A stretch of 39,108 nucleotides of DNA from Sulfurovum sp. (GTDB lineage Bacteria; Campylobacterota; Campylobacteria; Campylobacterales; Sulfurovaceae). The DNA lies in assembly GCA_027068485.1 (NCBI GenBank), contig JAMOSB010000026.1, positions 1-39,108 of the forward strand, given 5' to 3'. Made by a program: the position numbers and the translations under genes. Of this stretch, positions 25,870 to 33,573 are shown one piece after another. Under the pieces are notes generated by a model. That model searched no databases. It was not told the origin of the DNA and saw only the letters and a list, made by a program, of their open reading frames with translations. The stretch's first letter is position 1; each line of letters starts with the position of its first letter.

Positions 25870-26243
25870 TTATCTTGGCTATCGATCTCAATGACCGTAT
25901 GGACATTCCCCCGTGGATTGAAGTCTGCAATGAGCTTCATCGACTTGGGTGCCAAGCGACTGTAGAGGGTATCGTAGATCTCATTGGCAACATTCTCATG
26001 AGAGATAGAGCGGTACATAAAGGAGTTGATATAGAGCTTGAGGGCTTTAAGCTCTATGACCACATCGGCAGGCTCATAGGAGAGGTAGAGTGTCGCAAAG
26101 TCAGGATAGCCCGAACGGGGACATAGACACATAAACTCAGGAAGCTCTATCTTGATTGTGTAGTTCTTGCTATGGGCATTGGGCCAGAAGTTCTCCTCTG
26201 CGTCAATGTTAAACTCTCGTATCTCTTTTTCACCATATTTCAT
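25866..26243 (-). CDS. queF: NADPH-dependent 7-cyano-7-deazaguanine reductase (preQ1 synthase)
   Basis: QueF reduces the nitrile preQ0 to the amine preQ1 on the path to queuosine at tRNA position 34. The 125-residue protein is the short class of tunnel-fold enzyme. The catalytic Cys lies in CLCPRSGYPDF, followed by the Glu/Ser-His segment (YRSISHENVANE) and FNPRGN near the C terminus. AAAGGAG precedes the ATG. It is the last gene of a gyrB-led unit, eleven bases after the GGDEF-EAL gene. Confidence 0.96.
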   Translation of the reverse strand: MKYGEKEIREFNIDAEENFWPNAHSKNYTIKIELPEFMCLCPRSGYPDFATLYLSYEPADVVIELKALKLYINSFMYRSISHENVANEIYDTLYSRLAPKSMKLIADFNPRGNVHTVIEIDSQDN

Positions 26244-26254
26244 CTGTTACTCCT

Positions 26255-27682
26255 TTAGTTGTACTGTTGTAGTAGGCTATGTTCATTGAGCGGTTTCCCG
26301 ATACCAAACCCTTGCAGGTAGTCGATCCCCAAGCCCGTAAGTCGCTCTTTTTGGCTCTCTTTATCGACCCATTTTGCCACGGTGGTGATCTGAAGCTCTT
26401 TGGACATACGGATCAGCGACTCCAACATCGCTTGGGTGGTGGTATCTTCGAGATTAGTCACAAAATCCCTATCAAACTGCACCATATCAAACTTGAAGTG
26501 CTTCATATACTCCATCGAGGCACTCGAAGTCCCAAAGTTGTCGATACAGATACGAATCCCTTTGGCTCGGATGGCATTGAGTGTCTTGAGGTAACCTTTG
26601 AGATTGTGGTGGGTCTTGCGTTCGTAGAGTTCTACAATCAGCCGTGAGGGGTCAACACTGCTCTGCTCAAGGTAGGCAAAGAGCTGAGCTTGAAAGCCAC
26701 TATCTCGTAAGGAGAAGGGGGAGAGATTGAAGGTCAAAGAGAGGGGTGCATCGACTTGAGGGAGAAGATCGATAAGGTGCTTGACAATCTCAAGATCATA
26801 CTTACGCCCTAGCCCCAAACGGTTGATAATAGGGAGGTAGACCCGTGGGAGTATCTTGCCTTGGTTGGGAGGGGTGAGGGTGACAGCCACCTCATAGATA
26901 TCATACGCTTGGGTCTTGACATTGAGCAGGGGACGGAAACTAAAGCCAAACTGGTGCTTCTCCACCGCATCGACGATACAGACCTCTAGCTCAGAGACTT
27001 TGAGATTCTGCTTTTCCAAAAAGGACTCTTTGGGCTTACTCTCCTGCTCCTCTTTGGTGTAGATACGGTCACGCAGATACAAGATGGTCTTCTCCACACT
27101 CTCTTCACGCCCTCCCGTCACAGAGAACCCATAATCTATCTCAATCGCATTAACACTCTTGTAGTCTTGGACAAACTGCCTAAGCACCGCCTCCACAGAC
27201 TCCTTGGGGCTATCGACGGCGACGATAAACTCTGAGCCGTAGTGCTTCCCTATCAACGCCCGCTGAAGGGTCTCCTGCTCCAAGGCACTATTGAGCTTCT
27301 CAATAATAGTATGCAACACCATATCAATCTCAGTGAGTCCATAGTTGGCATTGATGGTGGGGAGGTTTTTGATACTGAGAAGTGCTAGGGTCTGAGGACG
27401 GTTCTTTTTGAGTCGCTCAAGGAGGGTCTTTTGGTTAAAGCAGGAGGTCGCTTGATCTATCAGTGTCTTCTCGATATGCTCATCTAAAATAAAGTAGATA
27501 AAGTAAATCGTAATAAAGATAATCCCCACAATCAGCAGGATATTATCGGTGAGAAACTGCATACTCTCCTCTTGACGCAAGACACTAGAGAGGATCAACC
27601 CAATCAACAGTAAGACAGGTAGCCCCGCTCTCAGGGCTAGTTTAAAACGGCGTTCTCTCTCTTCGAGTTCGGATAACAGCAT
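26255..27682 (-). CDS. Membrane-anchored degenerate GGDEF-EAL protein
   Basis: The 475-residue protein begins with a basic N terminus and two hydrophobic helices (about 20-36 and 47-66). A GGDEF-type domain follows (about 80-215) in which the signature is YGSEF (148-152), lacking the two glycines and Asp. The EAL-type domain (about 235-475) reads EVAV where EAL is expected, keeps NLSP (319-322), has DNFG for DDFG (381-384), FKFD, AKWV for AEGV, and LQGFGIGKP. Loss of the metal-binding Glu/Asp in the expected places suggests neither cyclase nor phosphodiesterase works, so it may be a c-di-GMP sensor or scaffold. It sits between gyrB and queF with gaps of 5 and 11 bases. Confidence 0.85.
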   Translation of the reverse strand: MLLSELEERERRFKLALRAGLPVLLLIGLILSSVLRQEESMQFLTDNILLIVGIIFITIYFIYFILDEHIEKTLIDQATSCFNQKTLLERLKKNRPQTLALLSIKNLPTINANYGLTEIDMVLHTIIEKLNSALEQETLQRALIGKHYGSEFIVAVDSPKESVEAVLRQFVQDYKSVNAIEIDYGFSVTGGREESVEKTILYLRDRIYTKEEQESKPKESFLEKQNLKVSELEVCIVDAVEKHQFGFSFRPLLNVKTQAYDIYEVAVTLTPPNQGKILPRVYLPIINRLGLGRKYDLEIVKHLIDLLPQVDAPLSLTFNLSPFSLRDSGFQAQLFAYLEQSSVDPSRLIVELYERKTHHNLKGYLKTLNAIRAKGIRICIDNFGTSSASMEYMKHFKFDMVQFDRDFVTNLEDTTTQAMLESLIRMSKELQITTVAKWVDKESQKERLTGLGIDYLQGFGIGKPLNEHSLLQQYN

Positions 27683-27687
27683 CGTCT

Positions 27688-30003
27688 CTATACATCCAAG
27701 TGCTTGACATCTTTGGCATGGCGTTCGATATAGGCACGCCGTGGCTCAACCTCATCACCCATAAAGAGAGTAAAGGTATCACTCGCCTCCTCAACATCAT
27801 CGATGGTGACTTGAAGGAGCTTACGGTTCTCAGGGGTCATGGTCGTCTCCCAGAGTTGCTCAGGGTTCATCTCACCAAGCCCTTTGTAGCGTTGGATATA
27901 CGCCCCCTTCTTCGCAGAGGCTTCGATCTTGGCAAAGAGTTCAAGGAGATCTTGCTCTCTAAACTCATCGCTCAACCGCTCCTCGATACGCTGATGGATC
28001 TCAATGGCACTGTTGTATTGTGGATTGGTGAAGAGTATCTCATCGATAATCAACTCCTCCAACCCATCATTGGTCTGCACAAAGAGGTGTATCTGCTCCT
28101 CATTGATCGTCTTGCTGAGGATATTGTAACCCAACCCCACGATATAGCTCTCAATCGTCTGAGCCAACACCTCATTGGAGGTACCCACAATATCGGGGTT
28201 CTCTATCATATGACGCACCACCTCAGGCAGGGCAAAGCGGTTCTCTAGGTCTTTGAGTGTCATACGGTAGTGTCCCACCAACTTAAAGAGTTCGACAAGG
28301 TCATGATGCCCCATCGTCTCCGACTCAATCACATCAATCCCCCGCTCGATAAGGAAGTTATTGAGATCCGTGTCATCTTTGAGATAGGTCTCATTTTTCC
28401 CTTTTTTGTAGCGGTAGAGTGGCGGTTGGGCGAGGTAGAGGTACCCCTTCTCAATCACAGGACGCAAGAAACGGAAGAAGAAGGTCATCAAGAGGGTTTG
28501 GATATGGCTCCCATCGACATCGGCATCGGTCATAATGATGATTTTGTGGTAGCGGAGCTTCTCTTCATTAAACTCCTCACCGATCCCACACCCCATCGCG
28601 GTGATCATATTTTTGATCTCATCTGATTTGAGGATCTTCTCTAGGCGTGCCTTCTCGACATTGAGGATCTTACCCTTGAGTGGCAAGATCGCCTGAAAGA
28701 CTCTATCACGCCCCTGCTTGGCAGAGCCACCTGCAGAGTCCCCTTCTACCAAGTAGATCTCACTCATCGCAGGGTCTTTACTCTGACAATCGGCTAGCTT
28801 ACCAGGGAGGGTTCCTACACTCATGGAGTCTTTGCGTTTGACCAGATCCTTGGCGCGTTTGGCTGCATCACGCCCCCGTGCGGCTAAAAGTACCTGAGCC
28901 ATAATCGCTTTGGCTTCGAGTGGGGTCTCTTCGAGGTATTTGTTGAAGTTTTCAGAGAAGAACTTCTGTACCAATGGACGCACATACGATGAGCCTAGCT
29001 TCCCTTTGGTCTGTCCCTCAAACTGTGGCTCAGGAACACGCACCGAGACGATAGCGATCAGCCCCTCTTTGCAGTCCTCCCCTGTGATTTTGGTGTTTTT
29101 CTCTTTGGCATTGGCATTTTTGGTGATGTAAGAGGAGAGTGAACGGGTCAACCCCGCTCTAAAGCCCGCCTCGTGTGTCCCTCCATCGGGGGTCTTGATA
29201 TTGTTGACAAACGAGAGGACTTTATCACTATCACTATCACAATACATCAACGCCACATCGATCTCAATATCGTCTGCTTTACCTTGGAAAAACTGTGCGG
29301 TAGAGAGGGGATTTTTGCGGTTCATATCCTCTACAAACTGACGAATCCCCCCCTCAAAGTGAAACTTCTCCTTGGTACCATCTCGCTCATCTCTAAAGTC
29401 GATGGTGATTGCGGGATTGAGGTAGCACAGCTCTTTAAAACGCTTGGTGAGGATCTCTTTTTGGAAGATAACCCCCTCGGTGAAGATCGTCTCATCTGGC
29501 CAGAACTCTATCTTGGTACCGTGCTTGCGGGTATTGCCTGAAGCCTCTAGGGGTGCAACAGGTATCCCCGCCCGAAAAGACTGCTCATGCGTCTGCCCCT
29601 CTTTGTAGACGGTTAGATCGAGTGTCTGGGAGAGGGCATTGACCACTGAGACCCCAACACCGTGGAGTCCCCCTGAGACCTTGTAGGTATCTTTGTCAAA
29701 CTTCCCCCCCGCATGAAGCACCGTCAAGACTACGGTGGCGGCGGAGATCTTCTCAGTGGGGTGTATCGCGACAGGAATCCCCCGCCCGTTATCTTCAATG
29801 ATCGCTGAGCCTGCTTTGGTGAGTGTCACCTTGATCGTATCACAAAACCCTGCCATCGCCTCATCAATAGAGTTGTCAACCACTTCATAGACAAGGTGGT
29901 GAAGCCCTTTTATCGAAGTGTCACCGATATACATCCCTGGTCTCTTTCTTACCGCTTCGAGTCCCTTAAGGACTTTAATATTACTTGCACCATACTCTGC
30001 CAT
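27688..30003 (-). CDS. gyrB: DNA gyrase subunit B
   Basis: GyrB is the ATPase subunit of gyrase, which introduces negative supercoils. The 771-residue protein has the GHKL ATPase motifs EVVDNSIDEA, DNGRGIPV and GGLHGVGVSVVNALS, then the transducer. The TOPRIM segment has VEGDSAGGSAKQGRD and MTDADVDGSHI, and the tail has RYKGLGEMNPEQLWETTM. PAKRKDS-type ParE features are absent, supporting gyrase. GGAG precedes the ATG. It heads a three-gene unit with the GGDEF-EAL gene and queF and does not lie beside dnaA or dnaN here. Confidence 0.98.
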   Translation of the reverse strand: MAEYGASNIKVLKGLEAVRKRPGMYIGDTSIKGLHHLVYEVVDNSIDEAMAGFCDTIKVTLTKAGSAIIEDNGRGIPVAIHPTEKISAATVVLTVLHAGGKFDKDTYKVSGGLHGVGVSVVNALSQTLDLTVYKEGQTHEQSFRAGIPVAPLEASGNTRKHGTKIEFWPDETIFTEGVIFQKEILTKRFKELCYLNPAITIDFRDERDGTKEKFHFEGGIRQFVEDMNRKNPLSTAQFFQGKADDIEIDVALMYCDSDSDKVLSFVNNIKTPDGGTHEAGFRAGLTRSLSSYITKNANAKEKNTKITGEDCKEGLIAIVSVRVPEPQFEGQTKGKLGSSYVRPLVQKFFSENFNKYLEETPLEAKAIMAQVLLAARGRDAAKRAKDLVKRKDSMSVGTLPGKLADCQSKDPAMSEIYLVEGDSAGGSAKQGRDRVFQAILPLKGKILNVEKARLEKILKSDEIKNMITAMGCGIGEEFNEEKLRYHKIIIMTDADVDGSHIQTLLMTFFFRFLRPVIEKGYLYLAQPPLYRYKKGKNETYLKDDTDLNNFLIERGIDVIESETMGHHDLVELFKLVGHYRMTLKDLENRFALPEVVRHMIENPDIVGTSNEVLAQTIESYIVGLGYNILSKTINEEQIHLFVQTNDGLEELIIDEILFTNPQYNSAIEIHQRIEERLSDEFREQDLLELFAKIEASAKKGAYIQRYKGLGEMNPEQLWETTMTPENRKLLQVTIDDVEEASDTFTLFMGDEVEPRRAYIERHAKDVKHLDV

Positions 30004-30082
30004 AATCAGACTCCGTTTATTGGGTTTTGGGTGACGGGTACTTCGCGTAGAAGCACCATTTTACGCACACTTATAGGTATAT

Positions 30083-30088
30083 ATTTTA
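30083..30088 (-). promoter_or_regulatory. -10 box for gyrB
   Basis: TGGA-TAAAAT on the minus strand gives a leader of about 70 bases. That leader contains a short hairpin, GTGCTTC/GAAGTAC on the minus strand around a TACGC loop (30038-30056). A second candidate, TATAAG, lies about 15 bases further in. Confidence 0.4.
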
Positions 30089-30148
30089 TCCAAAAGTTAC
30101 TTAGTGGCTGATGGAAGGTACAAGAGGGGGAGAGGCGGGAGAGGGGTG

Positions 30149-31162
30149 CTAGAGAAGCATCCCCGCTTTTTGCTTCTTGGTGGTGGTACTATCGAGCTGA
30201 TTGGGGGCGATAAACACCTCTTTGGCATAGGCATCAAGGGCGTAGCGTCCCACCATCGCAGCATTGTCCGCACAGTAGTGGAGTGGTGCGAGGTGCATCC
30301 GCTTCCCAAACGCCTCACAGAGTGACGCATACGCCTCTCGGATATAGCCATTGGCAGAGGCACCCCCCACGATTGCAAAGTCACCAATGGACTCTGAGGC
30401 GAAGATCTTCTTGCTCTTCTGTATGAGGTGTCGCGTGATCGCTTTTTGGAAACTCGCACTCAGATCGGCTCTATCTTGGTGGCTCATCGCCTCCGCCCCA
30501 CCAAGGGCTTCTACTTTGAGTCGTACGGCGTTTTTGAGTCCTGAGAGGGAGAAGGCGATCAGTGGCGAGTTACGAAGGGGGACAGGCAGATCGAAGCGAT
30601 CCTCATTCCCCTCTTTGGCGAGGGCTTCAATGAGTGGTCCCCCAGGGTAGCCTAACCCCATCATCTTGGCACACTTATCAAAACTCTCTCCCACCGAGTC
30701 ATCCATACTCGTCGCAAGGATCTCCATCTGCTCAAAGGAGCTGACCCGTATCACCTGTGTATGCCCTCCAGAGATGAGCAGTACCAGTAGGGGGAAGATC
30801 GTCTCTTTTTCGATGAAGAGGGAGTAGATATGGGCTTTGAGGTGGTGTACAGCGATGAGGGGGATTCCTTGGAGCATCGCGAGGGTCTTTGCCATCGCGA
30901 TCCCCTCTAAAAGCGTCACCCCAAGCCCTGGTTGGTTGGTCACGGCGACCGCTTTGAGCTGATCAAAGTAGGGTGTGGTCTCCGCTAGAATCTTCGGGAG
31001 TGCCACCGCGTGGAGCCGTGAAGCTAGCTCAGGTACCACCCCTCCATAGACGGAGTGTTCCTCCTCTTGGGAGATCTTCTTGTGGTAGAGTATCTCCTTG
31101 GTGGCTATCTTGGTAATCGCGATAGAGCTATCATCACAACTCGACTCAATACTTAAAATCAT
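30149..31162 (-). CDS. tsaD: tRNA N6-adenosine threonylcarbamoyltransferase
   Basis: TsaD transfers the threonylcarbamoyl group to A37 of ANN-decoding tRNAs. Starting at ATG 31162 gives 337 residues, the normal length. The ASKHA-fold motifs are SIESSCDDSSIAI, VYGGVVPELASRLHA, NQPGLGVTLLEG, HHLKAH (metal ligands), LLISGGHTQV, GLGYPGG, and GGASANGYIR. The ATG overlaps the stop of the upstream hydrolase gene as ATGA; the frame is open further upstream only through that gene. It closes a unit with cdsA and dxr, as recalled in C. jejuni. Confidence 0.97.
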   Translation of the reverse strand: MILSIESSCDDSSIAITKIATKEILYHKKISQEEEHSVYGGVVPELASRLHAVALPKILAETTPYFDQLKAVAVTNQPGLGVTLLEGIAMAKTLAMLQGIPLIAVHHLKAHIYSLFIEKETIFPLLVLLISGGHTQVIRVSSFEQMEILATSMDDSVGESFDKCAKMMGLGYPGGPLIEALAKEGNEDRFDLPVPLRNSPLIAFSLSGLKNAVRLKVEALGGAEAMSHQDRADLSASFQKAITRHLIQKSKKIFASESIGDFAIVGGASANGYIREAYASLCEAFGKRMHLAPLHYCADNAAMVGRYALDAYAKEVFIAPNQLDSTTTKKQKAGMLL

Positions 31163-31704
31163 CTCTTCTCCAGTACAAGGTTCTCGATCAGCTCCCACTT
31201 GCCATATCCACTCTGAGCATTGATATGTCCAGCGTTGGGGAGGGTTAGCAAGGGGATCTGATAGTGTTGGGCTAGGCGTTGTGCCTCATCTATCGTGATA
31301 TAGGGGTCATCCTCTGAGACGATCATCTGCACCTCCTTGGCATAGAGACGGGGAGGTAGAGGGCAAGGGAAGAAACTCTTGATCGTCTCGACTTGTGTCG
31401 TGAGGCTAGGAGGAGAGACCATAAAGAGTCGCTCTACCGTGTCCATCTCCTCTTCACATAGCCAGAGCCACACGGTGTTGGCGAGGGAGTGACAGACGAC
31501 CGTGGTGGGCTTAAAGTCGTGGAGTAGCTGACGGATCTGCCGTACCCAACGGTTTTTGGAGGGGAAGTGGCAGTTGTCTAGGAGGGGGAAGGAGACGGTA
31601 CCGTAGGATTGGGCGATACGACTAGCAAGCTCAGCTTGCCAGTGTGGGGCATCAGAGCCACCCCACCCATGAAGGATCAGTACCCTATCGTGGTTGCGTG
31701 ACAT
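31159..31704 (-). CDS. RBBP9/YdeN family serine hydrolase
   Basis: The 181-residue protein is a compact alpha/beta-hydrolase of the RBBP9/YdeN (DUF1234-like) type. It has LHGWGGSDAPHWQ at the N terminus with the oxyanion-loop HG, the nucleophile Ser73 in CHSLANTVW (Cys where Gly or Ala is usual), acidic residues in SEDDPY (Asp132/133), and His160 in NAGHINAQSG. No signal peptide is visible, so it should act in the cytoplasm. The substrate is unknown. Its first 20 bases overlap the dxr end and its stop overlaps the tsaD start, so it is embedded in the operon. Confidence 0.85.
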   Translation of the reverse strand: MSRNHDRVLILHGWGGSDAPHWQAELASRIAQSYGTVSFPLLDNCHFPSKNRWVRQIRQLLHDFKPTTVVCHSLANTVWLWLCEEEMDTVERLFMVSPPSLTTQVETIKSFFPCPLPPRLYAKEVQMIVSEDDPYITIDEAQRLAQHYQIPLLTLPNAGHINAQSGYGKWELIENLVLEKR

Positions 31705-32767
31705 AGGCTCTCACCTCCTGATCGATCGCTACGACCTCTTCGATGGAGTGGGGGTCTACCCGCTCAAAGTGCTTGTAGGCATCTAACACCATCTCACTCA
31801 TTCCAAAGAAGCTACACGCACCACGCCTAAAGGCATCGATCGCCTCCTCATTGACGGCGTTGATGACCACACCCAAGTGGGGCTTGGCAAGGATCTCCTC
31901 CTTGATACTCCAGATGGGATAACGCGACTCCTCAATAGGCAAGAACTCCACCGCACCCATCCCAAGAAGATCGGTCGGAGGCAAGATCGGCTCAGAGACC
32001 TCCCCTCTAAGAGCAAAGGCGATAGGGAGCTTCATATCCACCCCCGCAAAGTGTGCTGTCGTCGAGCCATCTGCAAACTCCACCAACGCATGGATAATCG
32101 ACTTCTTCTCAATCACCGCATCGATCTGATCGGTATCAAAGAGCCACTTTGCCTCAAGCAACTCAAAGAGCTTGTTGGTCATTGTCGCAGAGTCGATGGT
32201 GATCTTATCCCCCATCGACCAGTTGGGGTGGTTGAGGGCTTGGGCATAGGAGGCGTGACGCATCGTCTCGATCTCCCACTCCCGCAACGCACCCCCACTC
32301 GCGGTGATATAGAGCTTGGAGGCGGGGCGTTGATTGAGCAGATACCACAACCCAAAATGCTCTGAGTCGATCGGGGTGATACGGGAGATATCGATAAACT
32401 TCCCCGCAACCACGAGGGACTCTTTGTTGGCAAGGGCGACCCGCTTACCTAGTGCGGTGGCTTTGAGCGTAGGGGCAAGCCCTGCGTAGCCCACAAGGGC
32501 ATTGACCACGGTTGGACTCTGGGAGCGTTCGAGTAGCGCTAGTATCCCCGCACTCCCACACAAGACATGGGGGTGGTTGACCCGCCCTCTATCGGCTTCA
32601 TTGGCGATGGCGACTAGCGTGGGCTTGTGGAGGGCTATCTGTTGATTGAGCAGGTCGATATTGTTCCCTGCGACCAGTGCCTCCACTCTGATAGCATAGC
32701 GTTGGGCGATGAGGAGGGTATTGACCCCTATCGAACCTGTCGAACCAAGCAGAACGATACTAGACAT
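31685..32767 (-). CDS. dxr: 1-deoxy-D-xylulose 5-phosphate reductoisomerase
   Basis: Dxr converts 1-deoxyxylulose 5-phosphate to 2-C-methylerythritol 4-phosphate with NADPH, an early step of the MEP isoprenoid pathway. The start is ATG 32767, giving 360 residues; an earlier frame extension overlaps cdsA. Family motifs are LLGSTGSIGVNTL, ALANKESLVVAG, DSEHFGLW, TASGGALRE, and WSMGDKITIDSATMTNK with LFDTD. The ATG is one base after the cdsA stop (CTAGTATG). Its product route leads to the substrates of IspA (2657-3511). Confidence 0.97.
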   Translation of the reverse strand: MSSIVLLGSTGSIGVNTLLIAQRYAIRVEALVAGNNIDLLNQQIALHKPTLVAIANEADRGRVNHPHVLCGSAGILALLERSQSPTVVNALVGYAGLAPTLKATALGKRVALANKESLVVAGKFIDISRITPIDSEHFGLWYLLNQRPASKLYITASGGALREWEIETMRHASYAQALNHPNWSMGDKITIDSATMTNKLFELLEAKWLFDTDQIDAVIEKKSIIHALVEFADGSTTAHFAGVDMKLPIAFALRGEVSEPILPPTDLLGMGAVEFLPIEESRYPIWSIKEEILAKPHLGVVINAVNEEAIDAFRRGACSFFGMSEMVLDAYKHFERVDPHSIEEVVAIDQEVRAYVTQPR

Positions 32768-32768
32768 A

Positions 32769-33527
32769 CTAGATGAGTGCACGCAATGCAATGACCATCA
32801 TCACCGCACCAAAGAGGTAACCATCAATACGATCGAGAATCCCCCCATGCCCTGGGAGGATATCGCCTGAGTCTTTGACCCCTGCTTCTCGCTTGAGATA
32901 GGACTCAAAGAGATCCCCAAATACCGACGCAATCGCGGTAACGAGTGTCACCATAAAGGCGATACCAAACTCCACCACATAGAGTCCCGCAAACGAACCT
33001 GCCACAGTCGCAAGGGCGATCCCCCCAAAGACCCCTTCGAGTGTCTTGTTGGGTGAGGTGTCAGAGAACTTCGTCTTCCCTATCGCTTTTCCCGTAAAGA
33101 ACGCCCCGATATCGGTCAATGCCACTGTGACCAAGAGCCAAAACATCGACGCAATCCCAAAGTCTTGGTAGAGTATCAAGAAGAAGAGTATCCCACTCAC
33201 AGGGTAGAGAAACGGGAGCAGGAGGCGTTTGTCAAAGTTGTGCATATACGCCAGAGATGAGGCGAAGATAATCGCCATAAAGAAGAAGAGATCATCAGGG
33301 TTGGGGTAGAAGTAGGCAGCGATCCAGAGGACTACCGCCCAGAAGTACGCCGAAGAGGAGCTAAGCTTGAAGAGCTTCATCGCCTCATAAAACGCAAAGA
33401 GGTAGATCACCCCCAAAAATGTCCACATAATAAAGAAGTTGTCAATCCAACCAATCACTCCAACCAGAGCCAATAGCCCAATCCCCGTCATCCATCGCTC
33501 CTGATGGTCGGTAAAAATTTTCGTCAT
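32769..33527 (-). CDS. cdsA: Phosphatidate cytidylyltransferase
   Basis: CdsA makes CDP-diacylglycerol from phosphatidate and CTP in the inner membrane. The start is ATG 33527 with AAAGGA seven bases away (33535-33540), giving 252 residues with about seven helices. The family signature lies near the C terminus: VTALTDIGAFFTGKAIGK, then SPNKTLEGVFGG, SVFGDLFESYLKR and KDSGDILPGHGGILDRIDG. A longer frame reaching 33689 overlaps the NFACT gene and lacks a ribosome binding site. It follows NFACT by 46 bases and is coupled to dxr. Confidence 0.96.
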   Translation of the reverse strand: MTKIFTDHQERWMTGIGLLALVGVIGWIDNFFIMWTFLGVIYLFAFYEAMKLFKLSSSSAYFWAVVLWIAAYFYPNPDDLFFFMAIIFASSLAYMHNFDKRLLLPFLYPVSGILFFLILYQDFGIASMFWLLVTVALTDIGAFFTGKAIGKTKFSDTSPNKTLEGVFGGIALATVAGSFAGLYVVEFGIAFMVTLVTAIASVFGDLFESYLKREAGVKDSGDILPGHGGILDRIDGYLFGAVMMVIALRALI

Positions 33528-33573
33528 ACCCGCGTCCTTTGTCACAAATTGGGAGATTATACCACGCATTGCG

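Noticed and set aside
30143-30171. Hairpin GGGGTGCT/AGCATCCCC followed by CTTTTT on the plus strand at the tsaD end
   Set aside because: The T run is on the plus strand, where no gene ends; on the minus strand, where tsaD ends, the stem is followed by C-rich sequence. It also overlaps the tsaD stop codon, so it is probably coincidental.
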